From positions 759,136 to 823,135 of the forward strand of contig NZ_JACCCL010000001.1 of assembly GCF_013408665.1 (NCBI RefSeq): 64,000 bases of DNA, read 5' to 3'. This DNA comes from Sporosarcina sp. JAI121 (GTDB lineage Bacteria > Bacillota > Bacilli > Bacillales_A > Planococcaceae). The position numbers and the translations under genes were made by a program. Position 1 is the stretch's first letter. Each line of letters opens with the position of its first letter. A model generated the notes under the pieces. The model saw only the letters and a list, made by a program, of their open reading frames with translations. It was not told where the DNA came from and searched no databases. Of the stretch, positions 17,112 to 25,868 are shown in pieces.

Positions 17112-18077
17112 TCATTGTGCATTCAAAACCAACATTCTATTTTCCTGCTCAAATACATTCGTCAAATGTTCGAGGACTGTTAAATAAATGAGTCCGTTAC
17201 CTTCCAGTTTCGGTGAAAATCCAAGCGGTACGGTTCTTTTAATTAATTGGGCAAACAGCTCCGACTCTGAAAGTTGACGACCGAAACTGTTGTTGGTCAA
17301 ATCTTTTATAAGAGCAAGTGCGCCCGAAACATGAGGTGCAGCCATCGAAGTTCCACTCAACGTTGCATACTTTCCGTTTAGATACGTAGAAATAATTTTT
17401 TCTCCAGGGGCAACCAAATCAATCTCATTGTGAGAGTTGGTGAAATCGGACGAGCGTCGCTCCAAGTTAATCGCACCTACACTAATGACTTCGTTGTAAC
17501 AACCTGGATAGGCGAATTCGTCGGTTGAATCGTCGCCGTCCCCCTCATTTCCAGCCGCACAAACGACAAGGATATTATTAGCAATCGCTTTTTTGATCGC
17601 TTGATAAAGTTCCGGCAAATCATTCGGGCCTCCCAGTGACATGGAGATGATATCGGCTTTTTGTTCGATAGCATAATTGATTCCTTTAATAATCCAGTCA
17701 TATTGCCCTGAGCCATTTTTATTCAATACTTTTACAATGAGTAAACTCGCTTCAGGGGCAACTCCGATTACACCGTTATCGTTCTGCCGGGCGGCAATCG
17801 TCCCGGCTACGTGGGTTCCATGTCCATTGTAATCTTGGAATATATCAGGATTGTAACCATCATCGTCCGTAAAGTTCCGACCACCTACAATCTGTTCTTG
17901 TAAATCGGAGTGTTTACTATCGCATCCTGTATCCAAGACCGCTACCGTAATACCTTTTCCTTTTGTTTTGTTCCAAACACTAGGTGCTTGAATTAATTTT
18001 ACACCCGCAGGAATTTCATTGGCATCTGCTACTTGTAGAATCACTTCGTATGGAATTACATGAGCATAGTTCTCCAT
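17112..18077 (-). CDS. isp: Intracellular subtilisin-like serine protease
   Basis: At 321 residues it matches the length of Bacillus intracellular subtilisins (ISP). There is no signal peptide; instead the short propeptide carries the ISP-type VIPY motif (residues 7-10). The triad is Asp49 (VAVLDTGCD), His86 (NGHGTHVAGT) and Ser244 (SGTSMAAPHVSG), with Asn177 as oxyanion residue. Such enzymes degrade cytoplasmic proteins in late growth after removal of the propeptide. ATG 18077 follows AGGAGGT. It is monocistronic, closed by the terminator at 17025-17070. Confidence 0.92.
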   Translation of the reverse strand: MENYAHVIPYEVILQVADANEIPAGVKLIQAPSVWNKTKGKGITVAVLDTGCDSKHSDLQEQIVGGRNFTDDDGYNPDIFQDYNGHGTHVAGTIAARQNDNGVIGVAPEASLLIVKVLNKNGSGQYDWIIKGINYAIEQKADIISMSLGGPNDLPELYQAIKKAIANNILVVCAAGNEGDGDDSTDEFAYPGCYNEVISVGAINLERRSSDFTNSHNEIDLVAPGEKIISTYLNGKYATLSGTSMAAPHVSGALALIKDLTNNSFGRQLSESELFAQLIKRTVPLGFSPKLEGNGLIYLTVLEHLTNVFEQENRMLVLNAQ

Positions 18078-18223
18078 TTTTAAACCTCCTATTAATAGTA
18101 TTGGATATTTGCATAATGGACTCAGAAAACGAATTAAAAGGTTTTTTGCGTCTAGCGACTACTAGGGGAAGGATTTGTTTCTATTAGCAGTACATGTTGC
18201 ATATAATGAAAAAAATGACTTGT

Positions 18224-18265
18224 AATAATTAGGACTGATTGAGTAGAAAAACAGTCCTAATTATT
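18224..18265 (-). terminator. Terminator-like hairpin of toxin transcript, copy 2
   Basis: AATAATTAGGACTG and CAGTCCTAATTATT form a perfect 14-bp stem. The core AGGACTG/CAGTCCT is shared with copy 1, at the same distance from the toxin ORF. Confidence 0.65.
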
Positions 18266-18358
18266 GCCGACGGTGTTAATTGCCGAGCTGAAAAACCAGT
18301 TGGTCTAGAATAGAAATTGAAGAAGTAATTGTCCACACTTCTGCCGTTAGGGGGGCTA

Positions 18359-18466
18359 TTACTTCTTTCGCGATAAGAAAATGATGGCTGACAACGACAC
18401 CGACATAAAAGCAATCCATCCACCGGAAAGTGAAATGAGTAAGCTTAGTATTTCGAATGTTGTCAC
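18359..18466 (-). CDS. Holin-like toxin peptide (Hol-Tox type), copy 2
   Basis: GTG 18466 follows AAAGGAGGTGAAAAACA. The 35-residue peptide differs from copy 1 at only four positions (TTFEILSLLISLSGG ... VSLSAIIFLSRKK). The untranslated 3' part with its AGAAGTAAT / ATTACTTCTT repeat is also conserved. The stop TAA is directly before that hairpin. It sits upstream of the intracellular subtilisin gene on the same strand. Confidence 0.75.
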   Translation of the reverse strand: MTTFEILSLLISLSGGWIAFMSVSLSAIIFLSRKK

Positions 18467-19140
18467 TGTTTTTCACCTCCTTTCATTTGAAAGTGTCCAC
18501 ATGTATGTCATACCTTTCTTATGACTAAACTAAAAGTATGTTGTCATTCTAGAAATGTAAAAAAACAATTAAAAAATATATTCAATTGTTTGTATGTGAA
18601 CCGTTATGTATATATGAAATTATCATGGGAGAGAGGAGAGATTTGGGAGAATTAATTCTTACACACTGTAAGAGAAGATACATCTTTTATTTGGGTTGTT
18701 TCTATTATAAATTGTACCATTATTTGACTATTCAGTCCAATTAATTTTGAATAATTTGAAGAATAGATTCAGAAGACTTAGTAAAGAGGGAGCCACTCTA
18801 GCGCTTATTCACTATTGTGGGGGATAGATAATAAAAGAAAGGTTTCATTTAATAGGACATGCTACTTATATAAATGAGTGTTACAAACATGTTGACTCAT
18901 AGCAGGTCCAATAAGCACGAACTAATAAAAAAGAATTGAAGCAAGTTTTGTTATCTCATTGACCAAGAAAGAAGACAACTTGAATGGAAGACTTATTTAA
19001 AATGAAGCGTCGCACTTCTATTACTAGTTCACCAAGTAATGAAAAAGAACCAAGTGTTTGAACATTCAGTCCTATAATGGTAGACTGTAACTACAAAATC
19101 ATAATCGATTTTGTACATCGTACGACGGTGAAAATTGTTG
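18467..19140. other. AT-rich intergenic region without a supported gene
   Basis: No coding frame with a ribosome site was found. Around 19050-19080 a degenerate AGGACTGA / TTGGTTCT pairing, followed by TTTTT on the minus strand, matches the position of the toxin terminators and belongs to the decayed third copy. Confidence 0.45.
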
Positions 19141-19225
19141 TATGAAAAAGAAGAAGTAATTGTCCACACTTCTGCCGATGGGGGGGCAGTTACTTCTTTC
19201 TTAATAAGAAAAAGACAGCTGACCT
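19141..19225 (-). pseudogene. Holin-like toxin locus, copy 3 (decayed)
   Basis: Only the end of the toxin frame survives on the minus strand (VFFLLRKK, stop), followed by the conserved 3' inverted repeat (GAAGTAACTGCCCCCCCATCGG ... AATTACTTCTTC). Upstream the frame shows no start and no hydrophobic N-terminus. The element is clearly derived from the same repeat unit as copies 1 and 2. Confidence 0.6.
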
Positions 19226-19294
19226 ACATACAATACATCTATCTGATAGTTGTTCACTGTGAAATGGAAATCCAATACAGAGAGCAATGTAAAT

Positions 19295-19336
19295 AAAAAA
19301 TCATTCTGGACATTTAATTGCCCAGAACGATTTTTT
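19295..19336. terminator. Hairpin with T/A tracts
   Basis: AAAAAATCATTCTGG and CCCAGAACGATTTTTT pair (one mismatch). No adjacent gene is known; it could end a small RNA. Confidence 0.6.
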
Positions 19337-19452
19337 GATTTCTTGAATGTTATGTTTCTAGATGAGTCAATTTTATAATTGCTTATTTTAATTGAAAGCA
19401 CGAACATTAATGAATTTCTGTAATCAATTACTCGTTTGTATGGAAGAATTCC

Positions 19453-19577
19453 GTTGATTGGAACGGAAGGCGGCGACTCCAGCGGGAACAGCGCGAGCTG
19501 AAAGCCCCGCAGGAACGCAGTGACGAGGAGATTGAAGCCGTGCCCGCGGAAAGCGCCCGCCTGGAGTGGAAATCAAC
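19453..19577. repeat. Long-hairpin dispersed repeat, family B
   Basis: The 125-bp GC-rich element is bounded by GTTGATT / AATCAAC and contains the GACTCCAGCGGGAACAGCG, CCCCGCAGGAACGCAGTGACGA and GTGCCCGCGGAAAGCG blocks. This pattern occurs in many copies in Bacillaceae and Planococcaceae genomes. It folds into a long imperfect hairpin. Confidence 0.7.
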
Positions 19578-19630
19578 CTTGCTCGGATACTAATTCAAAA
19601 TCATCTATTATGAAATTGACACATTTTATA

Positions 19631-19660
19631 AAAAAAGGTGAGCACGAGGCTCACCTTTTA
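19631..19660 (-). terminator. Terminator of the LysM-3D gene
   Basis: On the minus strand AAAAGGTGAGCC and GCTCACCTTTTTTT pair around a short loop, just after the stop at 19670. Confidence 0.88.
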
Positions 19661-19669
19661 TCAACCCTA

Positions 19670-20386
19670 TTAATTTAATATCTTGATCTTAACCGTTTTG
19701 TTCCCCCAATTAAGGGCTGCTTGTTCATTTGGAATGAAGACATCAATGCTCTTTCCGATAATAGCACTGCCGACGTCTCCTGCAATAGCCTCACCGTACC
19801 CTTCAACCCATACGCGTGAACCAAGTGGAATTACTGATGGGTCAACCGCGATGACTTTTTGATCAGGATTTGAACGCAAGTCAATCCCCGTCGCCGTCAC
19901 GCCCGAACATCCTTCGCAAAATGCCGTATACGCTGTTGCTTTCACTGACATTTCATTTACTGCAGACGCAGTAGGAACAGATGCTTTTGCTACTGTTTTA
20001 GTAGGTGCCGGCGTTGAAGCCGCTGTTGATCCTTGCACGACTAAATGGTCTCCAGGATGGATTAAATCACCTGAAATGTTATTCCGTTTTTTTAATTCAT
20101 TCACTGAAATGTTATGTTTCTGAGCGATTTTGGAAAGTGTATCGCCTTTTACAACAACATATCCTGAAACTTTATTATCTATTTTAAGAGTTTGGGAAGG
20201 ATAGATAAGAGTAGAATCCAAGTCGTTCCACGCTTGTAAATCTTCTACGCTAACATTATTGGCACTTGAAATAGACCATAATGTGTCTCCAGATTGTACG
20301 GTATGAACGCTAGATGCGGCTGCCTGACTTGCCATTCCTACCGATAATACCACTGCAGCTGCTAGAGTTACGATTTGTTTTTTCAT
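19670..20386 (-). CDS. Secreted LysM-LysM-3D cell-wall protein
   Basis: The 238-residue protein begins with a Sec signal peptide (MKKQIVTLAAAVVLSVGMAS, cleaved near AAA-SS). Two LysM domains follow (about residues 33-76, VQSGDTLWSISSANNVS, and 80-123, VKGDTLSKIAQKHNIS). After a Thr/Ala/Pro linker comes a C-terminal 3D domain (about 150-238; VKATAYTAFCEGCSG, VIPLGSRVWVEGYG, and Asp in IAGDVGSA and SIDVFI). Proteins of this form bind and remodel peptidoglycan, probably as lytic transglycosylase-like enzymes. ATG 20386 follows AAAAGGAGGAAA; an upstream in-frame ATG would bury this site. The TATAAT at about 20504 on the minus strand may be its -10 box. Confidence 0.9.
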   Translation of the reverse strand: MKKQIVTLAAAVVLSVGMASQAAASSVHTVQSGDTLWSISSANNVSVEDLQAWNDLDSTLIYPSQTLKIDNKVSGYVVVKGDTLSKIAQKHNISVNELKKRNNISGDLIHPGDHLVVQGSTAASTPAPTKTVAKASVPTASAVNEMSVKATAYTAFCEGCSGVTATGIDLRSNPDQKVIAVDPSVIPLGSRVWVEGYGEAIAGDVGSAIIGKSIDVFIPNEQAALNWGNKTVKIKILN

Positions 20387-20642
20387 ATGATGAATTTCCT
20401 CCTTTTCACTAACCTGCAATAGCATAACACCCGAAGATTTCATTACAGTTGCAGGGATGTGTGCAGAGGATATCAATTGTGTGACATGATACTATTATAG
20501 TTTAAGAGTGTGAAATGTTTAGTAATGTAGAGTAGCTACACCTATTATTACGCTGTTTTTACAGACTGTGGGCAAGAGGGCGATGGGAGACTTAATTGAG
20601 GAAAGTCCGGAATGAATCTATTTTATATAATGAAAACCAATC
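20387..20642. other. Intergenic region between LysM-3D gene and chemoreceptor gene
   Basis: It holds the probable promoter of the LysM-3D gene (minus-strand TATAAT) and no gene. A c-di-AMP riboswitch was looked for because such genes often carry one; no clear match was seen. Confidence 0.45.
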
Positions 20643-20681
20643 AAAAAACCGCTCAGGACAATTTATCCTAAGCGGTTTTTT
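20643..20681 (-). terminator. Terminator of the chemoreceptor gene
   Basis: AAAAAACCGCT(T)AGGA and TCCTGAGCGGTTTTTT form a long stem immediately after the stop at 20688. Confidence 0.9.
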
Positions 20682-20687
20682 CAATAC

Positions 20688-22685
20688 TTATACTTTAAAT
20701 CGATTAACTGCCAAACTCAATTCCTCACTCAACTCTGTCAACGTCTCCGCTGCTTCCGTAACGGATTGAATCGCACGAAGCTGCTCGTCTGTTGAAGCAC
20801 TTACTTCTTCGCATGCAGCGGCTGTTTCTTGCGAAGTCGCCGCCATCGTTTGGATCGTTTCAGCGACGTCGTCTTTATGAGTCGCGACTTTCTGGATTTC
20901 TTCGTATACCGCGTCGATGGAATCCTGCATGTCGGACATCAACGTCGAGATTTCTCCAAAAGTGATTTCGGTGTCGGTGACGACTGTTCCTTGACGATGG
21001 AAGTTTTCCCGCGTTTCATTCATTTGTTCTGAGACAAGTCTGGATTCTTTTTGCAGTTCCTGGACGGTCACTTTCACTTCTTCTGTTGAACGAGCCGATT
21101 GTTCAGCGAGTTTCCTCACTTCATCCGCAACGACCGCGAATCCTTTGCCGTGTTCGCCTGCACGTGCTGCTTCGATGCTGGCATTCAGCGCAAGCAAGTT
21201 CGTTTGAGATGAAATCTGGGTGATCGTTTCCATGACACCGCCGATTGCTTTCACTTTATCCTCAAGCGTTCCGATCACTGCAGACATGGACTCTAAATTC
21301 GTTTCCCAGTCATGGAAGGAGAGTTTCAGTTCTTGCATCTGTCCTTGTCCGTTGGAGTTCATTTCTCCCGCTTTTGTAGCGATGTCGGACATAACGCCAG
21401 CTTTCGTCGTGATTTCGTTAATTTGCTGACCTAAAAGATCGGCTCTTTCCGTTACGATTTCTGCATCTTCAGCTGACCTGGAAGCGCCGTGTGCGATTTC
21501 AGTGACCGCATGTGCGACTTCTTCGCTCGATGCATTCGTTTCTTCCGCAACCGCGCTTAAACTTTCGGAACTTGCCCGGACGTTCGACGCGGAGCCGTTG
21601 ACGACTGTGATGATTTCGTTCATATTGCTGATCATCGTATTGAAATTATCGCCAAGTTCACTAATTTCATCGTTCGTTTTAATATCGGAATGAACCGTCA
21701 AATCACCTTTTGAAACGGAATCCATTAGTGAATTCAATTTACTAATTGGTTTGATGGTACGGCTGATTATGAAATAGAGTGCTATGAAAATGACGAGAAG
21801 CGTAGCGAGTGCGACCACTAGCATCGAGTTGCGCAAGTCGTTCGCCAGTGCATTAATATTTTTTTCATCATAGATTGCGCCGATCTTCCAACCGAATTTC
21901 GGTATTGTGGAATAGATATTCACTTTCTTGATGCCTTCATATTCATAGTGAATCGCGTCTTGTTCTTTGCCTTCATTGTACATATCCGCGATGAAAGGCA
22001 AGTCCATGAGGTTTTCCCCGTGCAATGTGGGATGGGCAATCGCAGTACCTGCTGTATCGAATAAAACCGGGTATCCACTGTATCCGATTTCGCTTGAAGA
22101 AATTTTTTCTGTTAATGCGGTAAGTTGGATATCAAGCCCGACTACACCGATAAGTTTCCCATTCGTTATCACAGCTTTAGAAGCAGTAATAACAAATTCT
22201 CCCGTTGCTTGATCGATATAGGGCTCCGTCCATTGAACGGCGTCCGGATTTGAAGCGGCATTTATATACCAGTCTCGTGACGTCGGATCGAAATCTGCCC
22301 CTAACTCTGCTGATGGTATAATGGTCGTATGTTTATTCGAAAGTGAATAATAGATGGAAGATGAATCTTCGTAAGTATCGATGAAGTTTCCTAATTCCGT
22401 TTCGAGTGAGGCCGGCAGGGTGACTGCTGCATCATCTTCAACTGAATTGGTAAATCCAATCACGGTCGGTGAAGTGGACATTTGTATTAGACCTTTCTCA
22501 TATTGACCGAGGAAGTTCTCAATCGCATAACCCATTTCATTAACAAGTGCGCCGCTCGATTCTACGACACTTTCTTCCGTTCTACTCTTCACTTGCGTAC
22601 TGCTGATTGCGGTCATGACTGATATCCCAATAAGGAATAACACCATAACCGTAACGATGATTTTAGTTTTGATGGATCTGAACAT
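20688..22685 (-). CDS. Methyl-accepting chemotaxis protein with Cache sensor
   Basis: This 665-residue transmembrane receptor has TM1 at about 7-29, an extracellular double-Cache ligand-binding region (about 35-280; includes [11 protein letters not shown] and [10 protein letters not shown]), TM2 at about 285-305, a HAMP domain and the signalling domain with the hairpin tip [18 protein letters not shown]. It should bind an extracellular small ligand and control CheA. ATG 22685 is preferred because AGAGGAG is 10 nt upstream; the ATG three codons earlier has almost no spacing. The gene is monocistronic with its own terminator. Confidence 0.92.
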   Translation of the reverse strand: MFRSIKTKIIVTVMVLFLIGISVMTAISSTQVKSRTEESVVESSGALVNEMGYAIENFLGQYEKGLIQMSTSPTVIGFTNSVEDDAAVTLPASLETELGNFIDTYEDSSSIYYSLSNKHTTIIPSAELGADFDPTSRDWYINAASNPDAVQWTEPYIDQATGEFVITASKAVITNGKLIGVVGLDIQLTALTEKISSSEIGYSGYPVLFDTAGTAIAHPTLHGENLMDLPFIADMYNEGKEQDAIHYEYEGIKKVNIYSTIPKFGWKIGAIYDEKNINALANDLRNSMLVVALATLLVIFIALYFIISRTIKPISKLNSLMDSVSKGDLTVHSDIKTNDEISELGDNFNTMISNMNEIITVVNGSASNVRASSESLSAVAEETNASSEEVAHAVTEIAHGASRSAEDAEIVTERADLLGQQINEITTKAGVMSDIATKAGEMNSNGQGQMQELKLSFHDWETNLESMSAVIGTLEDKVKAIGGVMETITQISSQTNLLALNASIEAARAGEHGKGFAVVADEVRKLAEQSARSTEEVKVTVQELQKESRLVSEQMNETRENFHRQGTVVTDTEITFGEISTLMSDMQDSIDAVYEEIQKVATHKDDVAETIQTMAATSQETAAACEEVSASTDEQLRAIQSVTEAAETLTELSEELSLAVNRFKV

Positions 22686-22758
22686 GTGGCACATTCTCCT
22701 CTATTTTAAATTACTCATTGCCGTATATGTTGAATATCTGAATACGTGCATTAACTTA

Positions 22759-22809
22759 GCGAAGGCGTCTTAGTGGGGTAGCCGGAGCCATCCGAAAAGC
22801 GCCGAAGCG
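22759..22809 (+). repeat. Family A repeat, copy 5 (partial)
   Basis: AGCGAAGGCGTCTTAGTGGGGTAGCCGGAGCC is joined directly to ATCCGAAAAGCGCCGAAGCGG: the inner stem is deleted and only the outer arms remain. Confidence 0.65.
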
Positions 22810-22959
22810 GTTATAAAGGAATTCTTTAGTTCAACTTATACTAGATAGTCATCGGTCAAATTCGCTATTTGTTTAGCTGAAAATAATAATTCCGAAACTT
22901 TCAACACTAATCTCGTTGTACGAGAAAAGATAGCCTGCTACTTTTTATTGCCAATCCAC

Positions 22960-22986
22960 TTAACTTCCATATCGGATAACCGATAT
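22960..22986 (+). promoter_or_regulatory. Sigma-D-type flagellar promoter
   Basis: TTAA, a 15-bp spacer and ACCGATAT match the sigma-D consensus TAAA-N15-GCCGATAT with two differences. It lies 41 nt before flaG. The -10 box is also one arm of a perfect dyad, ATATCGG-ATAA-CCGATAT. Confidence 0.72.
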
Positions 22987-23026
22987 AACCGGTAATGAAT
23001 GTTATTTATTGCAGGGGGGCTGGGGA

Positions 23027-23395
23027 ATGGTAAGTCGTATGGATGGTGGATCTACACAACAAATTAGTACTCCAATTGATAAAAAAACTCCGGAATTGAA
23101 TATCGAAGCGGCACAAGCACCAGTAATCCAAGAAAAAACACTACAACAACCTGACAATGAAAAACAGTTGCCCGCCGACAAAGCGAAGCAAGTGACGGAT
23201 AGCATGAACACCTTTTTAGAAAGCTCAAATACACAATTGCGTTTCAAATTTCATGAAAAACTCAATGAATATTATGTAACAATCATCGATTCAAATACGG
23301 ACGAGGTCATCCGTGAAATCCCATCCAAAAAATTATTGGATACCCATGCGGCCATGCGTGAATTCGTAGGCTTGCTGGTTGATCGGAAAGTATAA
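23027..23395 (+). CDS. flaG: Flagellar protein FlaG
   Basis: The 122-residue protein has a low-complexity Gln-rich first half and a C-terminal FlaG domain (FKFHEKLNEYYVTIIDSNTD, EVIREIPSKKLLDTHAAMRE). FlaG influences filament length and always neighbours fliD. ATG 23027 is chosen over TTG 23009, as the GGGGGGCTGGGG stretch directly precedes ATG. It is the first gene of flaG-fliD-fliS-fliT, 41 nt after the sigma-D-type promoter. Confidence 0.88.
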   Translation: MVSRMDGGSTQQISTPIDKKTPELNIEAAQAPVIQEKTLQQPDNEKQLPADKAKQVTDSMNTFLESSNTQLRFKFHEKLNEYYVTIIDSNTDEVIREIPSKKLLDTHAAMREFVGLLVDRKV

Positions 23396-23412
23396 GGAAG
23401 GCGTGAAGTATA

Positions 23413-24921
23413 ATGCGAATTAGTGGACTAGCATCAGGTATGGATACGGAGTCGATGGTCAAAGATCTGATGAATGCACATCGTATCCCGCTCGATAAAA
23501 TCACACAGAAAAAACAATACTTGGAATGGCAGTTGGATGATTACCGAGCGATAAATCGGCAACTGTTTGATTTCAGTAAAAATACGTTTGACACGATGAT
23601 TCTGTCGAATACTTTTTCAGCGAAGACGGTTAATGTTTCATCACCGAATGATGTAGCGATTAGGAATATGGGTTCTACTAGTGATTTTTCGGGGACGATT
23701 CAGATTCATCAATTGGCAAAGAGTGCGACTTTACAAAGTACTGAGCCAGGTACTGGATTAAATCGGTTAATTAAGGGGACATCTGAAAACTCTACATTAA
23801 AAGACCTGGGAATTACCGGTACAAAGATAACGATTAATGCGATTGATGCAAGTGGCAAAATGACAACAGATGCAAAAGAGTTAGAATTCAAAGAAACCGA
23901 TACATTGAAAAACGTTTTAGATAGAATAAATAAAGAAACTGGGGTAACTGCGTTTTATGATTCACACACCGGTAAAATTGCAATGACTGCTAAAAATAGT
24001 GGAGAAGGGAATATTAAAGTTGATGGCGAACTCGGTAGTTCTTTAGGGTTGAACGACGGTACTAAAATTGGTGGTCAAAACTCGGATATCACATTCAACG
24101 GTCTACGAACTCAGCGTTCATCCAATACATTCCAAATCAATGGTTTTGAATTTTCATTAAAGCAGGTCACGGCACCACTTGATGCAGAGAAAAATGTTAT
24201 TGCAAACGGTAAAACCGTATCATTCAGTTCTGCCCCCGACACCAATAAAATCTTCGACTCCGTCGTAAAATACGTCGACGAGTACAACAAACTTATCGAA
24301 GACTTGAACAAGCAAATTCGTGAACCGAAATTCCGTGATTTTCAGCCGCTTTCAGCTGAACAGAAAAAAGATATGAAAGAAAAAGACATTGAAATGTGGG
24401 AAGAAAAAGCGAAAAGCGGTACGCTGCGTAATGACTCCACCATTTCCAGTATGCTGACGCAAATGCGGACAGCTCTTATGGGGACAGTAGATGAGAAGAC
24501 ATTGAAAAGCCTTGGTATTTCAACTTCAAACGACTATTTGGCGAATGGCAAACTTGTCATTAATGAAGAAGAATTGAAAAAGGCAATCAGTGAGGATCCG
24601 AACAAAGTGCATGAAATGTTCGCGAAAGAGGGAACTAAAATAGGCGATAAAGTAGAAAATGAAGGTTTTGCACGTCGCCTACGGACCATTATCGACAACA
24701 CCCAAAAATCCATTGCCCAGAGAGCGGGAAAAGCGGGGGCTGTAAACGATACGTTTTCACTCGGACGCTCATTGAAAGACATGAACAACCAGATTGAACG
24801 TTTTGAAGCGCGACTGAAAACGATGGAAAGCCGTTATTGGAAACAGTTCACGGCGATGGAAACGGCTATCAATCGTGCAAACTCACAGTCGGTCAGCCTT
24901 ATGAACGCATTCAGCAACTGA
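23413..24921 (+). CDS. fliD: Flagellar filament cap protein FliD
   Basis: FliD (HAP2) caps the filament and folds incoming flagellin. The 502-residue sequence shows FliD_N (MRISGLASGMDTESMVKDLM; LEWQLDDYRAINRQLFDF), a central region with a flagellin-IN-like part, and FliD_C ending in the coiled helix MESRYWKQFTAMETAINRAN. Length is normal for Bacillales. It begins 17 nt after flaG with AAGGCGTG as ribosome site. Confidence 0.95.
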   Translation: MRISGLASGMDTESMVKDLMNAHRIPLDKITQKKQYLEWQLDDYRAINRQLFDFSKNTFDTMILSNTFSAKTVNVSSPNDVAIRNMGSTSDFSGTIQIHQLAKSATLQSTEPGTGLNRLIKGTSENSTLKDLGITGTKITINAIDASGKMTTDAKELEFKETDTLKNVLDRINKETGVTAFYDSHTGKIAMTAKNSGEGNIKVDGELGSSLGLNDGTKIGGQNSDITFNGLRTQRSSNTFQINGFEFSLKQVTAPLDAEKNVIANGKTVSFSSAPDTNKIFDSVVKYVDEYNKLIEDLNKQIREPKFRDFQPLSAEQKKDMKEKDIEMWEEKAKSGTLRNDSTISSMLTQMRTALMGTVDEKTLKSLGISTSNDYLANGKLVINEEELKKAISEDPNKVHEMFAKEGTKIGDKVENEGFARRLRTIIDNTQKSIAQRAGKAGAVNDTFSLGRSLKDMNNQIERFEARLKTMESRYWKQFTAMETAINRANSQSVSLMNAFSN

Positions 24922-24960
24922 TAACATCACCAGTTACATATAGAAGGAGATCGAATATAA

Positions 24961-25362
24961 ATGGCTATCAACAATCCTTACGCAACCTATCAGAACAACT
25001 CCGTAAATACGTCCACGCCGGGTGAACTGACGCTTATGCTCTACAACGGTTGCCTGAAATTCATTCTGCAGGCGAAGAGGGCAATGGAAACAGGGAATAT
25101 CGAGGAGAAGAACAAATCTGTCCAAAAAGCGCAGGCCATCATTTCGGAGCTAATGCTGACACTTGATAAGACATATCCAGTTTCCCAAAATATGCTTGTA
25201 CTCTACGAATTCGCTAACAGCAGACTGATAGACGGCAATATTAAAAACGACAGTGCAATGTTCGATGAAGCATCCGCTATCATTACGGAGTTCCGTGATA
25301 CATGGAAGCAGGTCATCCAGATTAACCGCCAGAAACAATATGCGAATGTTGATGAAATATGA
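24961..25362 (+). CDS. fliS: Flagellin chaperone FliS
   Basis: FliS holds flagellin unfolded in the cytosol before export by binding its C-terminal D0 helix, the part encoded by exon 2 of the intron-split flagellin. The 133-residue protein has the family signatures NNPYATYQNNSVNTSTPGEL, LMLYNGCLKFI and NKSVQKAQAIISELMLTLD. ATG 24961 follows AGAAGGAGAT. The stop overlaps the start of fliT. Confidence 0.95.
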   Translation: MAINNPYATYQNNSVNTSTPGELTLMLYNGCLKFILQAKRAMETGNIEEKNKSVQKAQAIISELMLTLDKTYPVSQNMLVLYEFANSRLIDGNIKNDSAMFDEASAIITEFRDTWKQVIQINRQKQYANVDEI

Positions 25363-25712
25363 TTCGGCCTGCACTGATTGCTTGGCGCGACGTGACTGAA
25401 AAGTTGCTGGCATTGGCGCGTGAAACGGCAGATGATTCACGTGATGGGACAATTGCTGGAATCGAAGGATATCTCGATGACCGCGATAAGCTGCAACCGC
25501 ATATTGCGGGTCCATTCACGGTTGAAGAAAAAGCTTTCGGCAAGGAACTTGTTGCAATGGAAGCGGATGTACAGAAGCAACTCGCTTTATTCACAAAGTT
25601 GATCCGCATGGATATTACCGAAGCGCAAGCGAAAAAAGACACGATGAAAAACTACGTCAATCCTTACAGTAATGTAGCGCGTGATGGTACGTTTTACGAT
25701 ACAAAGCAGTAA
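25359..25712 (+). CDS. fliT: FliT-like flagellar chaperone
   Basis: The 117-residue helical protein starts at ATG 25359, four bases inside the end of fliS (ATGA overlap), the usual place for fliT. Helices such as AWRDVTEKLLALARETADD and FLIKLIRMDIT-like segments and the small size fit the FliT family, whose sequences are poorly conserved. FliT chaperones FliD. A terminator follows. Confidence 0.78.
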   Translation: MIRPALIAWRDVTEKLLALARETADDSRDGTIAGIEGYLDDRDKLQPHIAGPFTVEEKAFGKELVAMEADVQKQLALFTKLIRMDITEAQAKKDTMKNYVNPYSNVARDGTFYDTKQ

Positions 25713-25718
25713 TGATCG

Positions 25719-25753
25719 CCCGGTTGGAGACAAATCTCTGGCCGGGATTTTTT
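25719..25753 (+). terminator. Terminator of the flaG-fliDST operon
   Basis: CCCGG-ttg-GAGA and TCTC-tgg-CCGGG form an interrupted stem followed by ATTTTTT. Confidence 0.82.
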
Positions 25754-25868
25754 GTTGAATGAAAAATTAGTTAATTATACCCGTGTGAATGGTCATTCAT
25801 TAATGATACATTTTACATAGAGCGATTTATAGAGTTATTTTGAAAGTTGGATACCAAAGGAGTGGCTT

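Noticed and set aside
20387..20687. c-di-AMP (ydaO) riboswitch before the LysM-3D gene
   Set aside because: The leader is short and lacks the conserved GGGGA/GGGTG elements I would expect.
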